DNA of 64,000 nt, taken from positions 1,364,001-1,428,000 of the forward strand of contig CANLQE010000001.1 of NCBI GenBank assembly GCA_947493215.1. Direction: 5' to 3'. Shown one piece after another: positions 43,867-53,306 of this stretch (within the stretch, counting starts at the first letter, position 1; each line of letters begins with the position of its first letter). Position numbers and translations under genes: made by a program. The notes beneath the pieces are model-generated. The model ran no database searches. It was not told where the DNA came from and was given only the letters and a program-made list of their open reading frames with translations. Source of the DNA: an uncultured Sphingomonadaceae bacterium (GTDB taxonomy: Bacteria; Pseudomonadota; Alphaproteobacteria; Sphingomonadales; Sphingomonadaceae).

Positions 43867-44817
43867 ATGAAGACCCTGTTCACGAAAACACTATCCCTCG
43901 CTCTTTTGGCCGCCTCACCATTGGCGCTGACCGCTTGTGGTGAGAGCAACGCACAGGAGGCGGATCGCTTTGCCAAGGTCGAAATCAAGACCGAAAAGCT
44001 GACCGATGGGATAGCGGTACTCTTTGGCGCTGGCGGCAATATCGGCGTGTCTTATGGTTCCGATGGCACTGTGCTGATCGATGACCAGTTCGCCCCGCTG
44101 ACGCCCAAAATTCAGGCGGCTGTCGCTGCTCTCGAAGCGGAGCCGGTTAAATATTTGATCAACACTCACTGGCATGGCGACCACAGTGGCGGGAATGAGA
44201 ATTTCGGCAAAGCGGGCGCGCTGATCATGGCCCATGACCATGTGCGTGAACGGATGGCTGGCGAGCAAACCGAAGGGCGGGGCAATGATCCGGCATCGCC
44301 CAAAGAGGCTTTGCCAGTTGTGACCTATCATGATGGCATCAAGCTGCACCTCAATGGTGATGAAGTGCATGTGAAGCATATGAAACATGCCCATACCGAT
44401 GGTGACAGCATTGTCTTTTGGAAGAAGGCCAATGTGATTCATATGGGCGATCTCTATTTTAATCAGGTTACGCTGCCGTTTATCGATTTGAACAGCGGCG
44501 GCAATGCAAGGGGCGTTTTAGCCGCAGCAGAGCAGGCACTGACCATGGTGAATGATGACACCAAGATCATTCCTGGTCACGGACCGATGGCGACCAAGGC
44601 GGACCTGACGGACTATCGCGATATGCTGAAAAGCGTCATCGGCGCGGTTGAAAAGGCGCGCGGCGAAGGCAAGACGCTGGATCAGATTCAAGCGATGAAG
44701 CCAGCGGCTCAGTGGGACACGAACAAGGATGCTTTCATCAAGGGTGATGCATTTGTTGAGGCTGTCTACAAGAGCTTGGAAAAGCCAGTCCATGCAGACG
44801 GCGAGCATAAGCATTAA
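43867..44817 (+). CDS. MBL-fold metallo-hydrolase, lipoprotein
   Basis: This is a 316-residue metallo-beta-lactamase-fold enzyme with a lipobox LTAC (about residue 24), so it should be anchored in the periplasm. Zinc ligands are in HWHGDHSGGN, the His of AHTDGDS, the Asp of HMGDLYF and the His of IIPGHGPM. The pattern fits general MBL hydrolases (quinoprotein-relay or lactonase-like) rather than true class B lactamases, but activity is not proven. GGAGAT precedes ATG 43867. It ends the forward run and converges on the patatin gene (21 bp). Confidence 0.88.
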   Translation: MKTLFTKTLSLALLAASPLALTACGESNAQEADRFAKVEIKTEKLTDGIAVLFGAGGNIGVSYGSDGTVLIDDQFAPLTPKIQAAVAALEAEPVKYLINTHWHGDHSGGNENFGKAGALIMAHDHVRERMAGEQTEGRGNDPASPKEALPVVTYHDGIKLHLNGDEVHVKHMKHAHTDGDSIVFWKKANVIHMGDLYFNQVTLPFIDLNSGGNARGVLAAAEQALTMVNDDTKIIPGHGPMATKADLTDYRDMLKSVIGAVEKARGEGKTLDQIQAMKPAAQWDTNKDAFIKGDAFVEAVYKSLEKPVHADGEHKH

Positions 44818-44838
44818 GCACCAAGTTTAAGGCCTTTA

Positions 44839-47193
44839 TTAAGGTCGGGCGCGCTCAATCTCTTTACGGAGGGAAATGATCAGCGGCCCGATCTTGGTCA
44901 GCCGTTTTTCCTCTTCATCAATGATAGCGCGGAAGAGTATTTTTTTGAATTCAAGGGTTTTGTCCGCATCAGGGCGTTTGGCTTCGGGCAGGGTAGATAG
45001 CAGGATATCGACCATTCGTTCAGCACCGTGGAGCCGCCCCCAGAGATAGTCATTCTCACGATAGTTTCTGCTAAAAAAAGCACCAAAATTATTGAATTCA
45101 ATGCCTTTTAATGTCGCAGAAACGCCGCCTTTACGGATTGATTTGGCGTCTTCCGGTGAAATCCGGTCGACCTTGATCGGGTCAAATTCATCTAAGCCTT
45201 CGCCCTGTAAAAGAGGCAGGGTGGCGATGTCATAAAACGGGAATCCGAGGAATGCGAGCAGCATCGACCGGCGCTCTGTTTTGGGCAGTCCGGCCATCGC
45301 TTCGGCCAGCTTTGCATCGACCAAGGCATCGGCGGAAGCCAGATCGCGGGCTTTGGCCAAACTGTTGAGCATGGCTGAGGGGTGGTTCTCGGCTTGCTCG
45401 GCCAAAGTAACAAAATCATCGCCGAGATATTCGACGGTTTCGCGTTCAATGTAGAGAGACAGGCAGTCATAGATGACATCGTGCATTTGCTCGATCACGT
45501 CATAGTCATCGGGATGAGCGCTATCGAGGTCTTCGGCAAACCGTCGCGCTAGAAAGCGCAACCGGCGGATGCGATAGCCCAGATCATGTTCGCGGAAGAA
45601 ATCGGCCGCCAGTTTTGACGGACCAGCACCGCTCTTTTTGGCAATATTCTCAAAGCCGCGATCACGCAGTTCCGCCCATAGCGCCTCGCGCAGGGCCTGA
45701 TGGTTATGGATATTGGCATCAGCCTTTGCTCGCCGGACCGTATGGGCAATATCCTCCAGCACGGTGGCCAGTTTCAGATGGCCATAGGCGCTGTAGGAAA
45801 AGCCGGCGAGCTTGCTTGCCTTGTCCCGCGATTTGCGCCGCCATGCGGCTAGCCGCGCCGCTGTCGGTTTGTCGAGAAACAGCGTCCGTCCGAAAATAGC
45901 TTCGACACTCTGTTCGACCTCCGGGCGCAGATTGTCGGTAATTTGCCGCATCTGGATAATCCGGTTGGACCGTCGCGAGATGTCGTCAAGATTGTCGCGG
46001 ATCGGCTGTTCCCGAGGAATATTCGATATGGCTCCGAATATGGTGGAGAAAAAGCCCGGTAGACTCTCATCCTCGGCTTCTTGCGCGGCTTGCAACTGCT
46101 GCAATGCGCGATCGCTTTTTGCGACATCCAGATCGGGACGCGGGTCGATATAGACAAAACGCCGATCAACCTCACGCTTTGCCGGCCGGTTTTTGAGTGC
46201 TTCGATAGCTTGGGCAAAGGGCGCATTGGCCAAGACAGAACCGTCAATCAGCACTGTGTCATTTGCCGTGCCAGCCCGGCTTTGATTGGGCAAAATGCGC
46301 TTCAGAAAATTGGGGCGATTGGCCCAAGCATGACCACGATCAGACAGTACGCTGTCGAGCTCCGTGACCGTGAACGGTGGGAATGCACCGGGAAAACTAG
46401 CAGTTGCGCGACCCGCAAAGACGAGCTCAGCAGGGTCGGCAATGTCACCGCTATTCGTCCCACGCGTCGAAAAGCTGATGGTGATTCTATGTTCCATCTC
46501 CAAAGCTTCGGGCGGACTATGCAGCTGTAGCTTTTCGGGGTGACCAACAAAGTCCGTGACTGTCACGAATAGATCAAGGGGCTGTCCCGGCGGCAGCAAC
46601 TTCGGACCAAGCTCCGTTTTCTTCATGGTTGCCAGAGCATCGAGGATCAGACCGGAAAATATCTTGCCGCCAAAAGGCGGCGCAAACCAACGAGCGCGGA
46701 CGAAACGCGAAAGTTTCATTTTGACTTCTTCGCGAGCTTCTTTGGAAACCGTCTGTTCCACCGCTCCGCCCTTACGGCCCAGCGCCATCCAGGCAATGGG
46801 CTCTGCCCAGAATTTGGAAAAGCGTGATAGGGGTCTGGCATCCGGATCGAGCAGCGTGTCTACATCCGCTGTTTCCAACCACAACTCGGTCAGCGGCTCG
46901 AGCGATTCGCCCGATATGATGGCCTGTGACAGAAATATGCCGTTAATGCCGCCCGCGCTGGCTCCAGCGATAATATCGGGCAGAACTCGTAGTTTTACGC
47001 TAGTTTCCTGCTCTATCCATTGCAATATATCATAATAGGTTCCGCGGCTGCAGCTACCGTCTTTTTCACCATCATGAAAATCGCGGCTGGCCTTGGCCAG
47101 CTTCCAGATTTCCTTGGTGATACCATGCATGTAGATAGCGAGACTTACGCCGCCATAGCAAATAAGAGCGAGTCTGAGTTCCTTCTGGCGCAT
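44839..47193 (-). CDS. Patatin-like phospholipase-related protein
   Basis: This is a large 784-residue protein with an N-terminal patatin domain: LALICYGGVSLAIYMHG (oxyanion Gly-rich loop), GASAGGING with the nucleophile Ser, and VLIDGSVLANAPF with the catalytic Asp of the DGS dyad. The remaining approximately 430 residues are mainly helical and have no family I recognise; the full-length type matches the patatin-related proteins (TIGR03607 group). It likely hydrolyses acyl lipids in the cytosol or at the membrane. A TTG start at 47229 is also possible. It is divergent from radA over 104 bp. Confidence 0.85.
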   Translation of the reverse strand: MRQKELRLALICYGGVSLAIYMHGITKEIWKLAKASRDFHDGEKDGSCSRGTYYDILQWIEQETSVKLRVLPDIIAGASAGGINGIFLSQAIISGESLEPLTELWLETADVDTLLDPDARPLSRFSKFWAEPIAWMALGRKGGAVEQTVSKEAREEVKMKLSRFVRARWFAPPFGGKIFSGLILDALATMKKTELGPKLLPPGQPLDLFVTVTDFVGHPEKLQLHSPPEALEMEHRITISFSTRGTNSGDIADPAELVFAGRATASFPGAFPPFTVTELDSVLSDRGHAWANRPNFLKRILPNQSRAGTANDTVLIDGSVLANAPFAQAIEALKNRPAKREVDRRFVYIDPRPDLDVAKSDRALQQLQAAQEAEDESLPGFFSTIFGAISNIPREQPIRDNLDDISRRSNRIIQMRQITDNLRPEVEQSVEAIFGRTLFLDKPTAARLAAWRRKSRDKASKLAGFSYSAYGHLKLATVLEDIAHTVRRAKADANIHNHQALREALWAELRDRGFENIAKKSGAGPSKLAADFFREHDLGYRIRRLRFLARRFAEDLDSAHPDDYDVIEQMHDVIYDCLSLYIERETVEYLGDDFVTLAEQAENHPSAMLNSLAKARDLASADALVDAKLAEAMAGLPKTERRSMLLAFLGFPFYDIATLPLLQGEGLDEFDPIKVDRISPEDAKSIRKGGVSATLKGIEFNNFGAFFSRNYRENDYLWGRLHGAERMVDILLSTLPEAKRPDADKTLEFKKILFRAIIDEEEKRLTKIGPLIISLRKEIERARP

Positions 47194-47297
47194 TGGCTTA
47201 AGAGTGACAGGATGAAGAGAATCGCGCAAGCAGGAAAGCGGTTGAAAAAGACAAGATAATCTATAATGTTCTTTCTTTGTTCTATTAGAGAGTGGTA

Positions 47298-48662
47298 ATG
47301 GCCAAGCCGAAGAAAAAATATGCCTGTCAAAATTGTGGCTCCATTTCGCACCGCTGGCAAGGACAGTGCCCGGATTGTGGTGAATGGAATACGCTGGTCG
47401 AAGAGGCCGGGGATACCGTCTTTGCAGCCAAGCATAATTTACAGACTGGGGGACGAGAGGTTCGATTGGTCGAACTGGATTCGGAAATCCAGCTGCCAGA
47501 CCGAAAAAAAACGGGAATAGAAGAATTTGATCGCGCGGTTGGCGGCGGACTGGTGGCTGGTTCCGCGACGCTTATGGGCGGCGATCCGGGAATCGGGAAA
47601 TCGACATTATTGCTTCAGGTTTCGGCAAAGCTGGCCAATGCGGGTTGTTCTGTCGCTTATATTTCGGGAGAGGAAGCGGCGGATCAGGTCCGCTTGCGCG
47701 CGCGGCGATTGGGGCTGGGGAAGGCGCCGGTTAAATTGGCGGCGGCAACCTCGGTGCGGGACATATTGACCACATTGCGTAAAGATGCACCGGATTTTGC
47801 GGTGATTGATTCCATTCAAACGATGCACAGTGATCTTATCGAAGGCGCCCCTGGAACGGTCAGTCAGGTGCGGGCGTCCGCCCAAGAACTCATCAAATTT
47901 GCCAAAGAACATGGCACGATGATCATGTTGGTTGGCCATGTAACGAAGGATGGCAACATTGCAGGCCCTCGCGTTCTGGAACATATGGTCGACACCGTGA
48001 TGAGCTTTGAAGGCGAGCGCAGCCATCAATATCGGATATTGCGTTCGATCAAAAACCGCTTTGGCGGAACTGATGAAATCGGTGTGTTCGCGATGGAGGA
48101 AATGGGGCTTAGCGAGGTACAAAACCCGTCTGCGCTGTTCCTGACCGACCGCAGCGAAGAAGTGACGGGCGCAACGGTGTTCCCTGCTCTTGAAGGTACC
48201 CGCCCCGTTTTGGTAGAAATCCAAGCGCTGACGGTCAGGCTAGCGAGCGGAGCGACCCCGCGCCGCTCAGTTGTTGGTTGGGACAGCTCTCGTCTTGCGA
48301 TGATATTAGCGGTGCTTGAAGCGCGTTGCGGTCTGAGTTTTTCAGGGGCAGAAGTCTATTTGAATGTTGCTGGCGGATATCGGTTGACCGATCCAGCTGC
48401 CGATCTTGCCGTCGCTGCAGCCCTCATTTCCGCTCATGCTGAAAAGCCGATGCCGAGTGATGCCGTGATATTTGGTGAAATCTCGCTCTCTGGTGAAATT
48501 CGTCCGGTATCCAATACGGCGCTCCGGCTCAAGGAAGCGTCAAAACTAGGCTTTGGCCGAGCCTTAATTCCGGCGTCCAAGGACAAGGCTGTAGCGGGTA
48601 TGAATTGTGTGAACTTTGATAAGCTTGCCAATCTCGTTGACCATATGCTTAGCCGCGATTAG
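47298..48662 (+). CDS. radA: DNA repair protein RadA (Sms)
   Basis: This is a 454-residue bacterial RadA, a RecA-like helicase that promotes branch migration in recombination and transformation. It has a four-Cys zinc finger (CQNC, CPDC) at residues 9-30, Walker A GGDPGIGKST, the RadA-specific KNRFGGTDE motif, and a C-terminal Lon-protease-like domain (GLSFSGAEVYLNVAGG, GEISLSGEIRPV). All parts are intact. The start is ATG 47298; a GTG six bases before is in frame. It leads an operon with cvpA. Confidence 0.95.
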   Translation: MAKPKKKYACQNCGSISHRWQGQCPDCGEWNTLVEEAGDTVFAAKHNLQTGGREVRLVELDSEIQLPDRKKTGIEEFDRAVGGGLVAGSATLMGGDPGIGKSTLLLQVSAKLANAGCSVAYISGEEAADQVRLRARRLGLGKAPVKLAAATSVRDILTTLRKDAPDFAVIDSIQTMHSDLIEGAPGTVSQVRASAQELIKFAKEHGTMIMLVGHVTKDGNIAGPRVLEHMVDTVMSFEGERSHQYRILRSIKNRFGGTDEIGVFAMEEMGLSEVQNPSALFLTDRSEEVTGATVFPALEGTRPVLVEIQALTVRLASGATPRRSVVGWDSSRLAMILAVLEARCGLSFSGAEVYLNVAGGYRLTDPAADLAVAAALISAHAEKPMPSDAVIFGEISLSGEIRPVSNTALRLKEASKLGFGRALIPASKDKAVAGMNCVNFDKLANLVDHMLSRD

Positions 48663-48671
48663 CTAGTCTTT

Positions 48672-49184
48672 ATGACTGGTCTTGATATTTTCGTTTTGCT
48701 GCTGATGGGCGGCGCTGCTGTATTTGGCTTTATGCGCGGATTTGTGCAGGAAACCCTGTCTCTGATCGCGTGGATTCTCATCATATTCGCGGTCCGGCTT
48801 TTGCACGCGCCGGTAACAGATTTTTTGGTCGCGCCCATTGGTAATGATGCTGGGGCAGCAGTACTGGCTTTCGCTTCGATTGTGATCGTCACATATGCTC
48901 TGGGACGCTGGATATCCAAATCTATCGGACGCAAATCGCGCAAATCACTGTTGGGCCCGATTGATCGCGTGCTCGGTTTTGGTTTTGGTATGGTCAAAGG
49001 ATTGATCGGTGCGACGCTGGCCTATTTGCTGGTCGTGCTGGTTTATGACAGCATCTATGGCGCCGGAGAACCGCGGCCTGAATGGATCGCTGAGTCCCGG
49101 ACCTATCCGCTGCTCAATGCGAGTGGTGATGCTTTGGTCCAATTCGTCGAAGAACGCCGAGAAATAGCGGAGATAGCAGAATGA
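48672..49184 (+). CDS. CvpA family membrane protein
   Basis: This is a 170-residue protein with four predicted membrane helices, the first starting at TGLDIFVLLLMGGAAVFGF. The conserved RGFVQE segment and DRVLGFGFGMVKGL are typical of CvpA, linked in E. coli to colicin V production and envelope homeostasis. It lies 9 bp after radA and overlaps the next gene by 4 bp. Confidence 0.88.
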   Translation: MTGLDIFVLLLMGGAAVFGFMRGFVQETLSLIAWILIIFAVRLLHAPVTDFLVAPIGNDAGAAVLAFASIVIVTYALGRWISKSIGRKSRKSLLGPIDRVLGFGFGMVKGLIGATLAYLLVVLVYDSIYGAGEPRPEWIAESRTYPLLNASGDALVQFVEERREIAEIAE

Positions 49185-49621
49185 ACGCGGCACTTTATAC
49201 CCGCGATATTCTGAGACTGGCTGTTTCCATCCCGTATCAGTCGCGGCTCGCAAAGCCTGATGGAACGGCGGAGGTGCGGTCGCGCACCTGCGGTAGCCGT
49301 GTCGCTGCGGACGTCTTATTGTCCGATGATGGTACAATTGCTGAATTGGGAATAGAGGTGAACGCCTGCGCATTGGGTCAAGCGTCTGCGGCTATTTTGG
49401 CGGCTGAAGCGATCGGTAAATCCGGTGACGAAATTGCCGCTGTGAGGTTCCGTTTGAGCCAATTTATGGCCGGTTCGCAAGATCACCCGGGTCCTTGGGC
49501 TAATATGAACCATCTGAGTGCTGCAAAGGATCATCCTGGCCGACATGCCGCGATTTTGCTGCCTTATGATGCAATTCTTTCCGCTGTTAAAACGGCTCTA
49601 ACCGCAAGCGAGGCAGCGTAG
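49181..49621 (+). CDS. IscU/SufU-like iron-sulfur cluster scaffold protein
   Basis: This is a 146-residue protein of the NifU-N/IscU fold. Two of the three scaffold Cys are present at the IscU positions: C37 in RTCGSR and C63 in NACALGQASA. The third is replaced by His (GRHAAILLPYDA, H122). Histidine could still bind metal, but classical cluster building on three Cys is not supported. It may be a degenerate scaffold. It is fused by overlap to cvpA and lies 2 bp from the antiporter gene. Confidence 0.8.
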   Translation: MNAALYTRDILRLAVSIPYQSRLAKPDGTAEVRSRTCGSRVAADVLLSDDGTIAELGIEVNACALGQASAAILAAEAIGKSGDEIAAVRFRLSQFMAGSQDHPGPWANMNHLSAAKDHPGRHAAILLPYDAILSAVKTALTASEAA

Positions 49622-49623
49622 AT

Positions 49624-51393
49624 ATGGAAGGCGCAGAAGCACATATGGGCGATGTGGTCTTGGGCGGTTTCATAATGCTTGGAGCGGCTTTGATATTAGT
49701 GCTCTTGTTCCGCAAATTCGGCATTGGCGCCGTTCTTGGTTATCTCATCGCCGGTATCTTGATTGGGCCGCAAGGTTTCGGGCTGATTAGCGAAGGCGAG
49801 ACGATCCTCGAATTTTCGGAAATCGGGATTATCTTACTGCTGTTTCTGGTTGGATTGGAGCTCGCGCCAGCGCGCCTGATGCGTCTGCGAAAAGCAATAT
49901 TCGGGCTAGGAATGGGGCAGGTCGCTTTCTGCGGGTTAGCTCTTTTTCTGCTGATCATGGCGACGACGAATTTCACCTTTGGAGCTGCTATTGCGCTGGG
50001 ACTGCCACTAGCACTGTCGTCGACCGCGCAGGTGCTGCCGATGTTGCAATCGTCCGGACGGCTCAACACGCCAACTGGTGAGAAAGCCTTTTCTATCCTA
50101 CTGTTTCAGGATTTATCGCTGATACCGCTGTTGACTATTGTTGCTGTTTTGTCTCGGGCGCCCGTCGAGTCAGGAGCGATGTCTGGCTGGATGACTGCTA
50201 TTCTTGGCGTAGCCGCGATCGGCGGTTTGATCCTTGCCGGGCGATATGTGCTGCAACCGGTACTGGAGTTGATCGGTAAGATTGCCGAACGGGAACTGTT
50301 TATAGTCGCAGGATTGGTCGCAGTGTTCGGCAGTGCTGCACTTATGGAAGTTATTGGTTTATCGCCCGCACTGGGGGCCTTTATCGCCGGTGTCATGCTC
50401 GCTAACTCACCTTATCGCCATGAACTGGAAGCAGATATTGATCCCTTCCGATCACTATTATTGGGACTGTTCTTTCTTGCCGTCGGGATGATGCTCGATA
50501 TCAATGTGATCGCTGAGAACACCGCCTTTGTATTCGGTGCCGCTATCGCGTTAGTGGCGACAAAGACGCTCATTATTTTCTGCCTGGGCAAGTTGTTCGG
50601 GATGCCGACCTTACCGGCATTAGGTATGGGTATGTTGCTCAGCCAAGGTGGTGAATTTGGTTTCGTATTATTTGCCGAAGCAGAGCAGGCACTACTGATT
50701 CAACCGGAAGCCAGTAGCCTATTTGGCGCTGTTATTACGATCTCTATGGCGATGACGCCTTTGCTAATGCTAATTGTCGAGCGGTTTAACGTCGCAGGCA
50801 CCGAAGGGGATATAGATCTCGATGATCCATCACTGGCGGGCAAGTCATCAGTGATCGTGGTTGGCCATGGTCGGTTCGGGCAGACTGTAGCCCAGATGCT
50901 CAGCGGTGCGAATATACCAGTGACAATCATTGACATCAAACCGCAGCAAATTGGCGTCAGTCGGAAATTTGGCCGCAAGGTTTTCTATGGCGATGGAACG
51001 CGAGTGGACCTGTTACGCGGGGCGGGAGCAGATCAATGTGCAGCGATTGTTTTCTGTATGGACGGGACGACATTAAACGCTGAGTCACTGGAGATGATCG
51101 CCCAGTCATTCCCCGACGCAAAATTGTTTGTGCGCGCATATGATCGGGTCCATTTGCTGGAAGTGAAAAAGGCTGGCCTCGCCGGAGTGAAGCGCGAGGT
51201 TTTTGAATCAGCGATCCATCTGGCACGTCAGACAATGGCCTCGATTGATATTGATGAGGTATTAATTGATGAAGTGGACCGAGAATTCCGGCAACTTGAC
51301 TGTGACCGATTGGAAGCGCAGCGGGCCGCTGGTGATATGCTAGCGGGCAAACATCTTGGTTTTGGACTTAGCGGCGCAAAAAAGGGCGATTAA
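49624..51393 (+). CDS. Monovalent cation:proton antiporter (KefB type) with RCK/TrkA-N domain
   Basis: This is a 589-residue CPA2-family transporter. About 12 membrane helices span residues 10-385 (LGYLIAGILIGPQGFGLI; ALGLPLALSSTAQVLPML; LSPALGAFIAGVMLANSPY). The cytosolic TrkA-N/RCK domain begins near 400 with SVIVVGHGRFGQTVAQML, a Rossmann NAD-binding loop. It is expected to exchange K+ for H+ during electrophile or pH stress. No Kef ancillary gene (KefF/G) is beside it. It is last in the radA-cvpA-IscU-like operon and converges on aroB. Confidence 0.9.
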   Translation: MEGAEAHMGDVVLGGFIMLGAALILVLLFRKFGIGAVLGYLIAGILIGPQGFGLISEGETILEFSEIGIILLLFLVGLELAPARLMRLRKAIFGLGMGQVAFCGLALFLLIMATTNFTFGAAIALGLPLALSSTAQVLPMLQSSGRLNTPTGEKAFSILLFQDLSLIPLLTIVAVLSRAPVESGAMSGWMTAILGVAAIGGLILAGRYVLQPVLELIGKIAERELFIVAGLVAVFGSAALMEVIGLSPALGAFIAGVMLANSPYRHELEADIDPFRSLLLGLFFLAVGMMLDINVIAENTAFVFGAAIALVATKTLIIFCLGKLFGMPTLPALGMGMLLSQGGEFGFVLFAEAEQALLIQPEASSLFGAVITISMAMTPLLMLIVERFNVAGTEGDIDLDDPSLAGKSSVIVVGHGRFGQTVAQMLSGANIPVTIIDIKPQQIGVSRKFGRKVFYGDGTRVDLLRGAGADQCAAIVFCMDGTTLNAESLEMIAQSFPDAKLFVRAYDRVHLLEVKKAGLAGVKREVFESAIHLARQTMASIDIDEVLIDEVDREFRQLDCDRLEAQRAAGDMLAGKHLGFGLSGAKKGD

Positions 51394-51402
51394 GTTATCG
51401 TT

Positions 51403-52503
51403 TTACTCGGCCTCATCGAGAAATGACGCTACGTCCTCTAAATCAACATCATTAGCGAAGAACGTCTGGCCGACGCCATTGGCCAATAGAAAGGGCAGGT
51501 TTCCAGCGGTCATTTTTTTATCGTGCAGCATATGTTGAACGAGTTGTTTTCCGGACGCCTTTACCGAAGCGCTATGCAAGCTGTGCGGCAATCCTGCATT
51601 TTTTAAATGGTGTTCGACACGGCGCGCATCGGTCTCATCACAATGGCCACGACGGACGGAATAATGAAAGGCCAACGCCATGCCAGCGGCTACCGCTTCA
51701 CCATGCACTAGCGCGCTTGAATATCCGGTCTCCGCTTCCAATGCATGGCCAAATGTATGACCCAGGTTCAATAACGCCCGACGACCACTGAGTTCTTTTT
51801 CATCTTCCGCAACAATGCCTGCTTTCGCCCGAACGCTCTCGGTGATGGCATATGTTAGAGCTTCAGGGTCTCGATCTAATAGCTTGGCACCGTTTTCCTC
51901 GCACCATTGAAAAAATGGGGCATTGTTGATTAGGCCATATTTGACGACTTCGGCATAGCCAGCGCGCAACTCGCGGTCTGGCAAGCTGCCCAGTACCATT
52001 GGATCAATCAAGACAAACTTTGGCTGGTTGAATCGCCCGATCAGGTTCTTTCCAGCCCGGCTATTAATCGCAGTCTTGCCGCCGACGCTGCTATCAACCT
52101 GCGCGAGCAGGCTGGTCGGTATCTGGATAAAATGACACCCGCGCTTGAGGATCGCCGCCGCAAAGCCAGTGAGGTCACCAATGACACCACCACCCAAGGC
52201 GATGAGCGTGTCTGACCGTTCTGCGCCCTCATCCAAAAGCCAATCGGTCAATTGTTCAAGCACCGCCCAGCTTTTGGTCTGTTCGCCAGCGGGAAGCACA
52301 TGGTGGATTACTTTGATACCGGATTTTTGCAAATCCGTTTGCAAAGGCGCAAGCCATTTGGCCGCAACATTGGTATCGGTAACCACGAATACCCGATCAT
52401 TACGGATATGGTCGTTTAACTGCGCGGCAGCGTCATTCAATGCTCCCGATTCGACCAGGATATCATATCCACTGCCCTCAAGATTGACGGATATTCGATT
52501 CAT
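51403..52503 (-). CDS. aroB: 3-dehydroquinate synthase (AroB)
   Basis: This 366-residue enzyme turns DAHP into 3-dehydroquinate, the second shikimate step, with NAD and a metal. NAD-binding GGGVIGDLTGFAAAILKRG, the PTSLLAQVDSSVGGKTAIN stretch and the metal site region LNLGHTFGHALE are all present. It overlaps aroK by 4 bp (ATGA), the common aroK-aroB pairing, so both are made from one transcript. Confidence 0.96.
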   Translation of the reverse strand: MNRISVNLEGSGYDILVESGALNDAAAQLNDHIRNDRVFVVTDTNVAAKWLAPLQTDLQKSGIKVIHHVLPAGEQTKSWAVLEQLTDWLLDEGAERSDTLIALGGGVIGDLTGFAAAILKRGCHFIQIPTSLLAQVDSSVGGKTAINSRAGKNLIGRFNQPKFVLIDPMVLGSLPDRELRAGYAEVVKYGLINNAPFFQWCEENGAKLLDRDPEALTYAITESVRAKAGIVAEDEKELSGRRALLNLGHTFGHALEAETGYSSALVHGEAVAAGMALAFHYSVRRGHCDETDARRVEHHLKNAGLPHSLHSASVKASGKQLVQHMLHDKKMTAGNLPFLLANGVGQTFFANDVDLEDVASFLDEAE

Positions 52504-53075
52504 TTACGAAGGGCCTTGATAATGTTTTCGACGGTCAGATCATGAGGGGCATCATTGCCGGTGACATGAAGATGTGCCAGTGCATAGACGGGATTTCTTT
52601 TGGCGGCCAGGTCACGCAATATGGTTTCCGGATCGCCATTTCTCAGCAACGGCCTGGTATCGCGGCGGGCGACACGACTGACCAATATGTCAATATCAGC
52701 ATCGAGCCATATAACCGTAGATTTGGACAAGATAAGAGCCCGCGTTTCTTCATTCATAAACGCGCCGCCGCCGGTCGCAATGACTTGACGGCCATCTTCT
52801 ATGAGACGTGCGATAACCCGTCTTTCGCCATCACGGAAGTAATCCTCACCAAAACGATCGAAAATTTCCGACACCTTAAGGTCAGCTGCCTTTTCGATCT
52901 CTTCATCGGCATCGACAAAAGGTAAATTCAGTCGTTTTGCTAGTCTGCGGCCAACGGTTGTTTTGCCAACACCCATTAAACCGATCAAAACTAATGGTTT
53001 TTCGGTCAATATGCTACACTCCTCACCGGATTCTTCGGTGGATTGGTCAAAAGGGTCTTTCATGTTTTTGTCCAT
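52500..53075 (-). CDS. aroK: Shikimate kinase (AroK)
   Basis: This enzyme of about 191 residues phosphorylates shikimate at O3 with ATP. The P-loop is GLMGVGKTTVGRRLA, the shikimate site has DADEEIE, and the GGG motif follows in VIATGGGAF; the lid Arg lies in RDTRPLL. The start is uncertain: ATG 53075 or ATG 53063, with no clear ribosome site at either; a start at 53120 would be longer than the family needs. It is first in the aroK-aroB operon and divergent from the 44-residue membrane protein gene. Confidence 0.93.
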   Translation of the reverse strand: MDKNMKDPFDQSTEESGEECSILTEKPLVLIGLMGVGKTTVGRRLAKRLNLPFVDADEEIEKAADLKVSEIFDRFGEDYFRDGERRVIARLIEDGRQVIATGGGAFMNEETRALILSKSTVIWLDADIDILVSRVARRDTRPLLRNGDPETILRDLAAKRNPVYALAHLHVTGNDAPHDLTVENIIKALRK

Positions 53076-53168
53076 TGAGGCAAAGGCTATACAGAGGATG
53101 CGAATGAGTGCAAAACGCAATGCGCTTGCAGCTGTAAATTTGATAAAAAGAGAGCTAGTAAAATAAAG

Positions 53169-53303
53169 ATGCCGCGTAATTTGGTTTTTCTGATTGTCTT
53201 TCTGGTTGCCATAGTCGGCGCGTTGTTTCTTTTGTCATCCATGGACGTCGAGCAAGACGTAAAGCCCGTTGAAAAACCGGTCATTGGTGGAGCTTTAGGT
53301 TAA
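53169..53303 (+). CDS. Small membrane protein, 44 residues
   Basis: The short frame begins MPRNLVFLIVFLVAIVGALF, a single hydrophobic helix, then a polar, charged end (MDVEQDVKPVEKPVIGGALG). It lies 3 bp before the next gene and shares its strand, so the two are probably one operon. The hydrophobic start and the tight spacing are the main evidence; the ribosome site is weak. The function is unknown. Confidence 0.6.
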   Translation: MPRNLVFLIVFLVAIVGALFLLSSMDVEQDVKPVEKPVIGGALG

Positions 53304-53306
53304 GCG

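Noticed and set aside
53104-53166. 20-codon frame ending just before the 44-residue gene
   Set aside because: There is no ribosome site and no recognisable feature; more likely it is part of the divergent promoter region.
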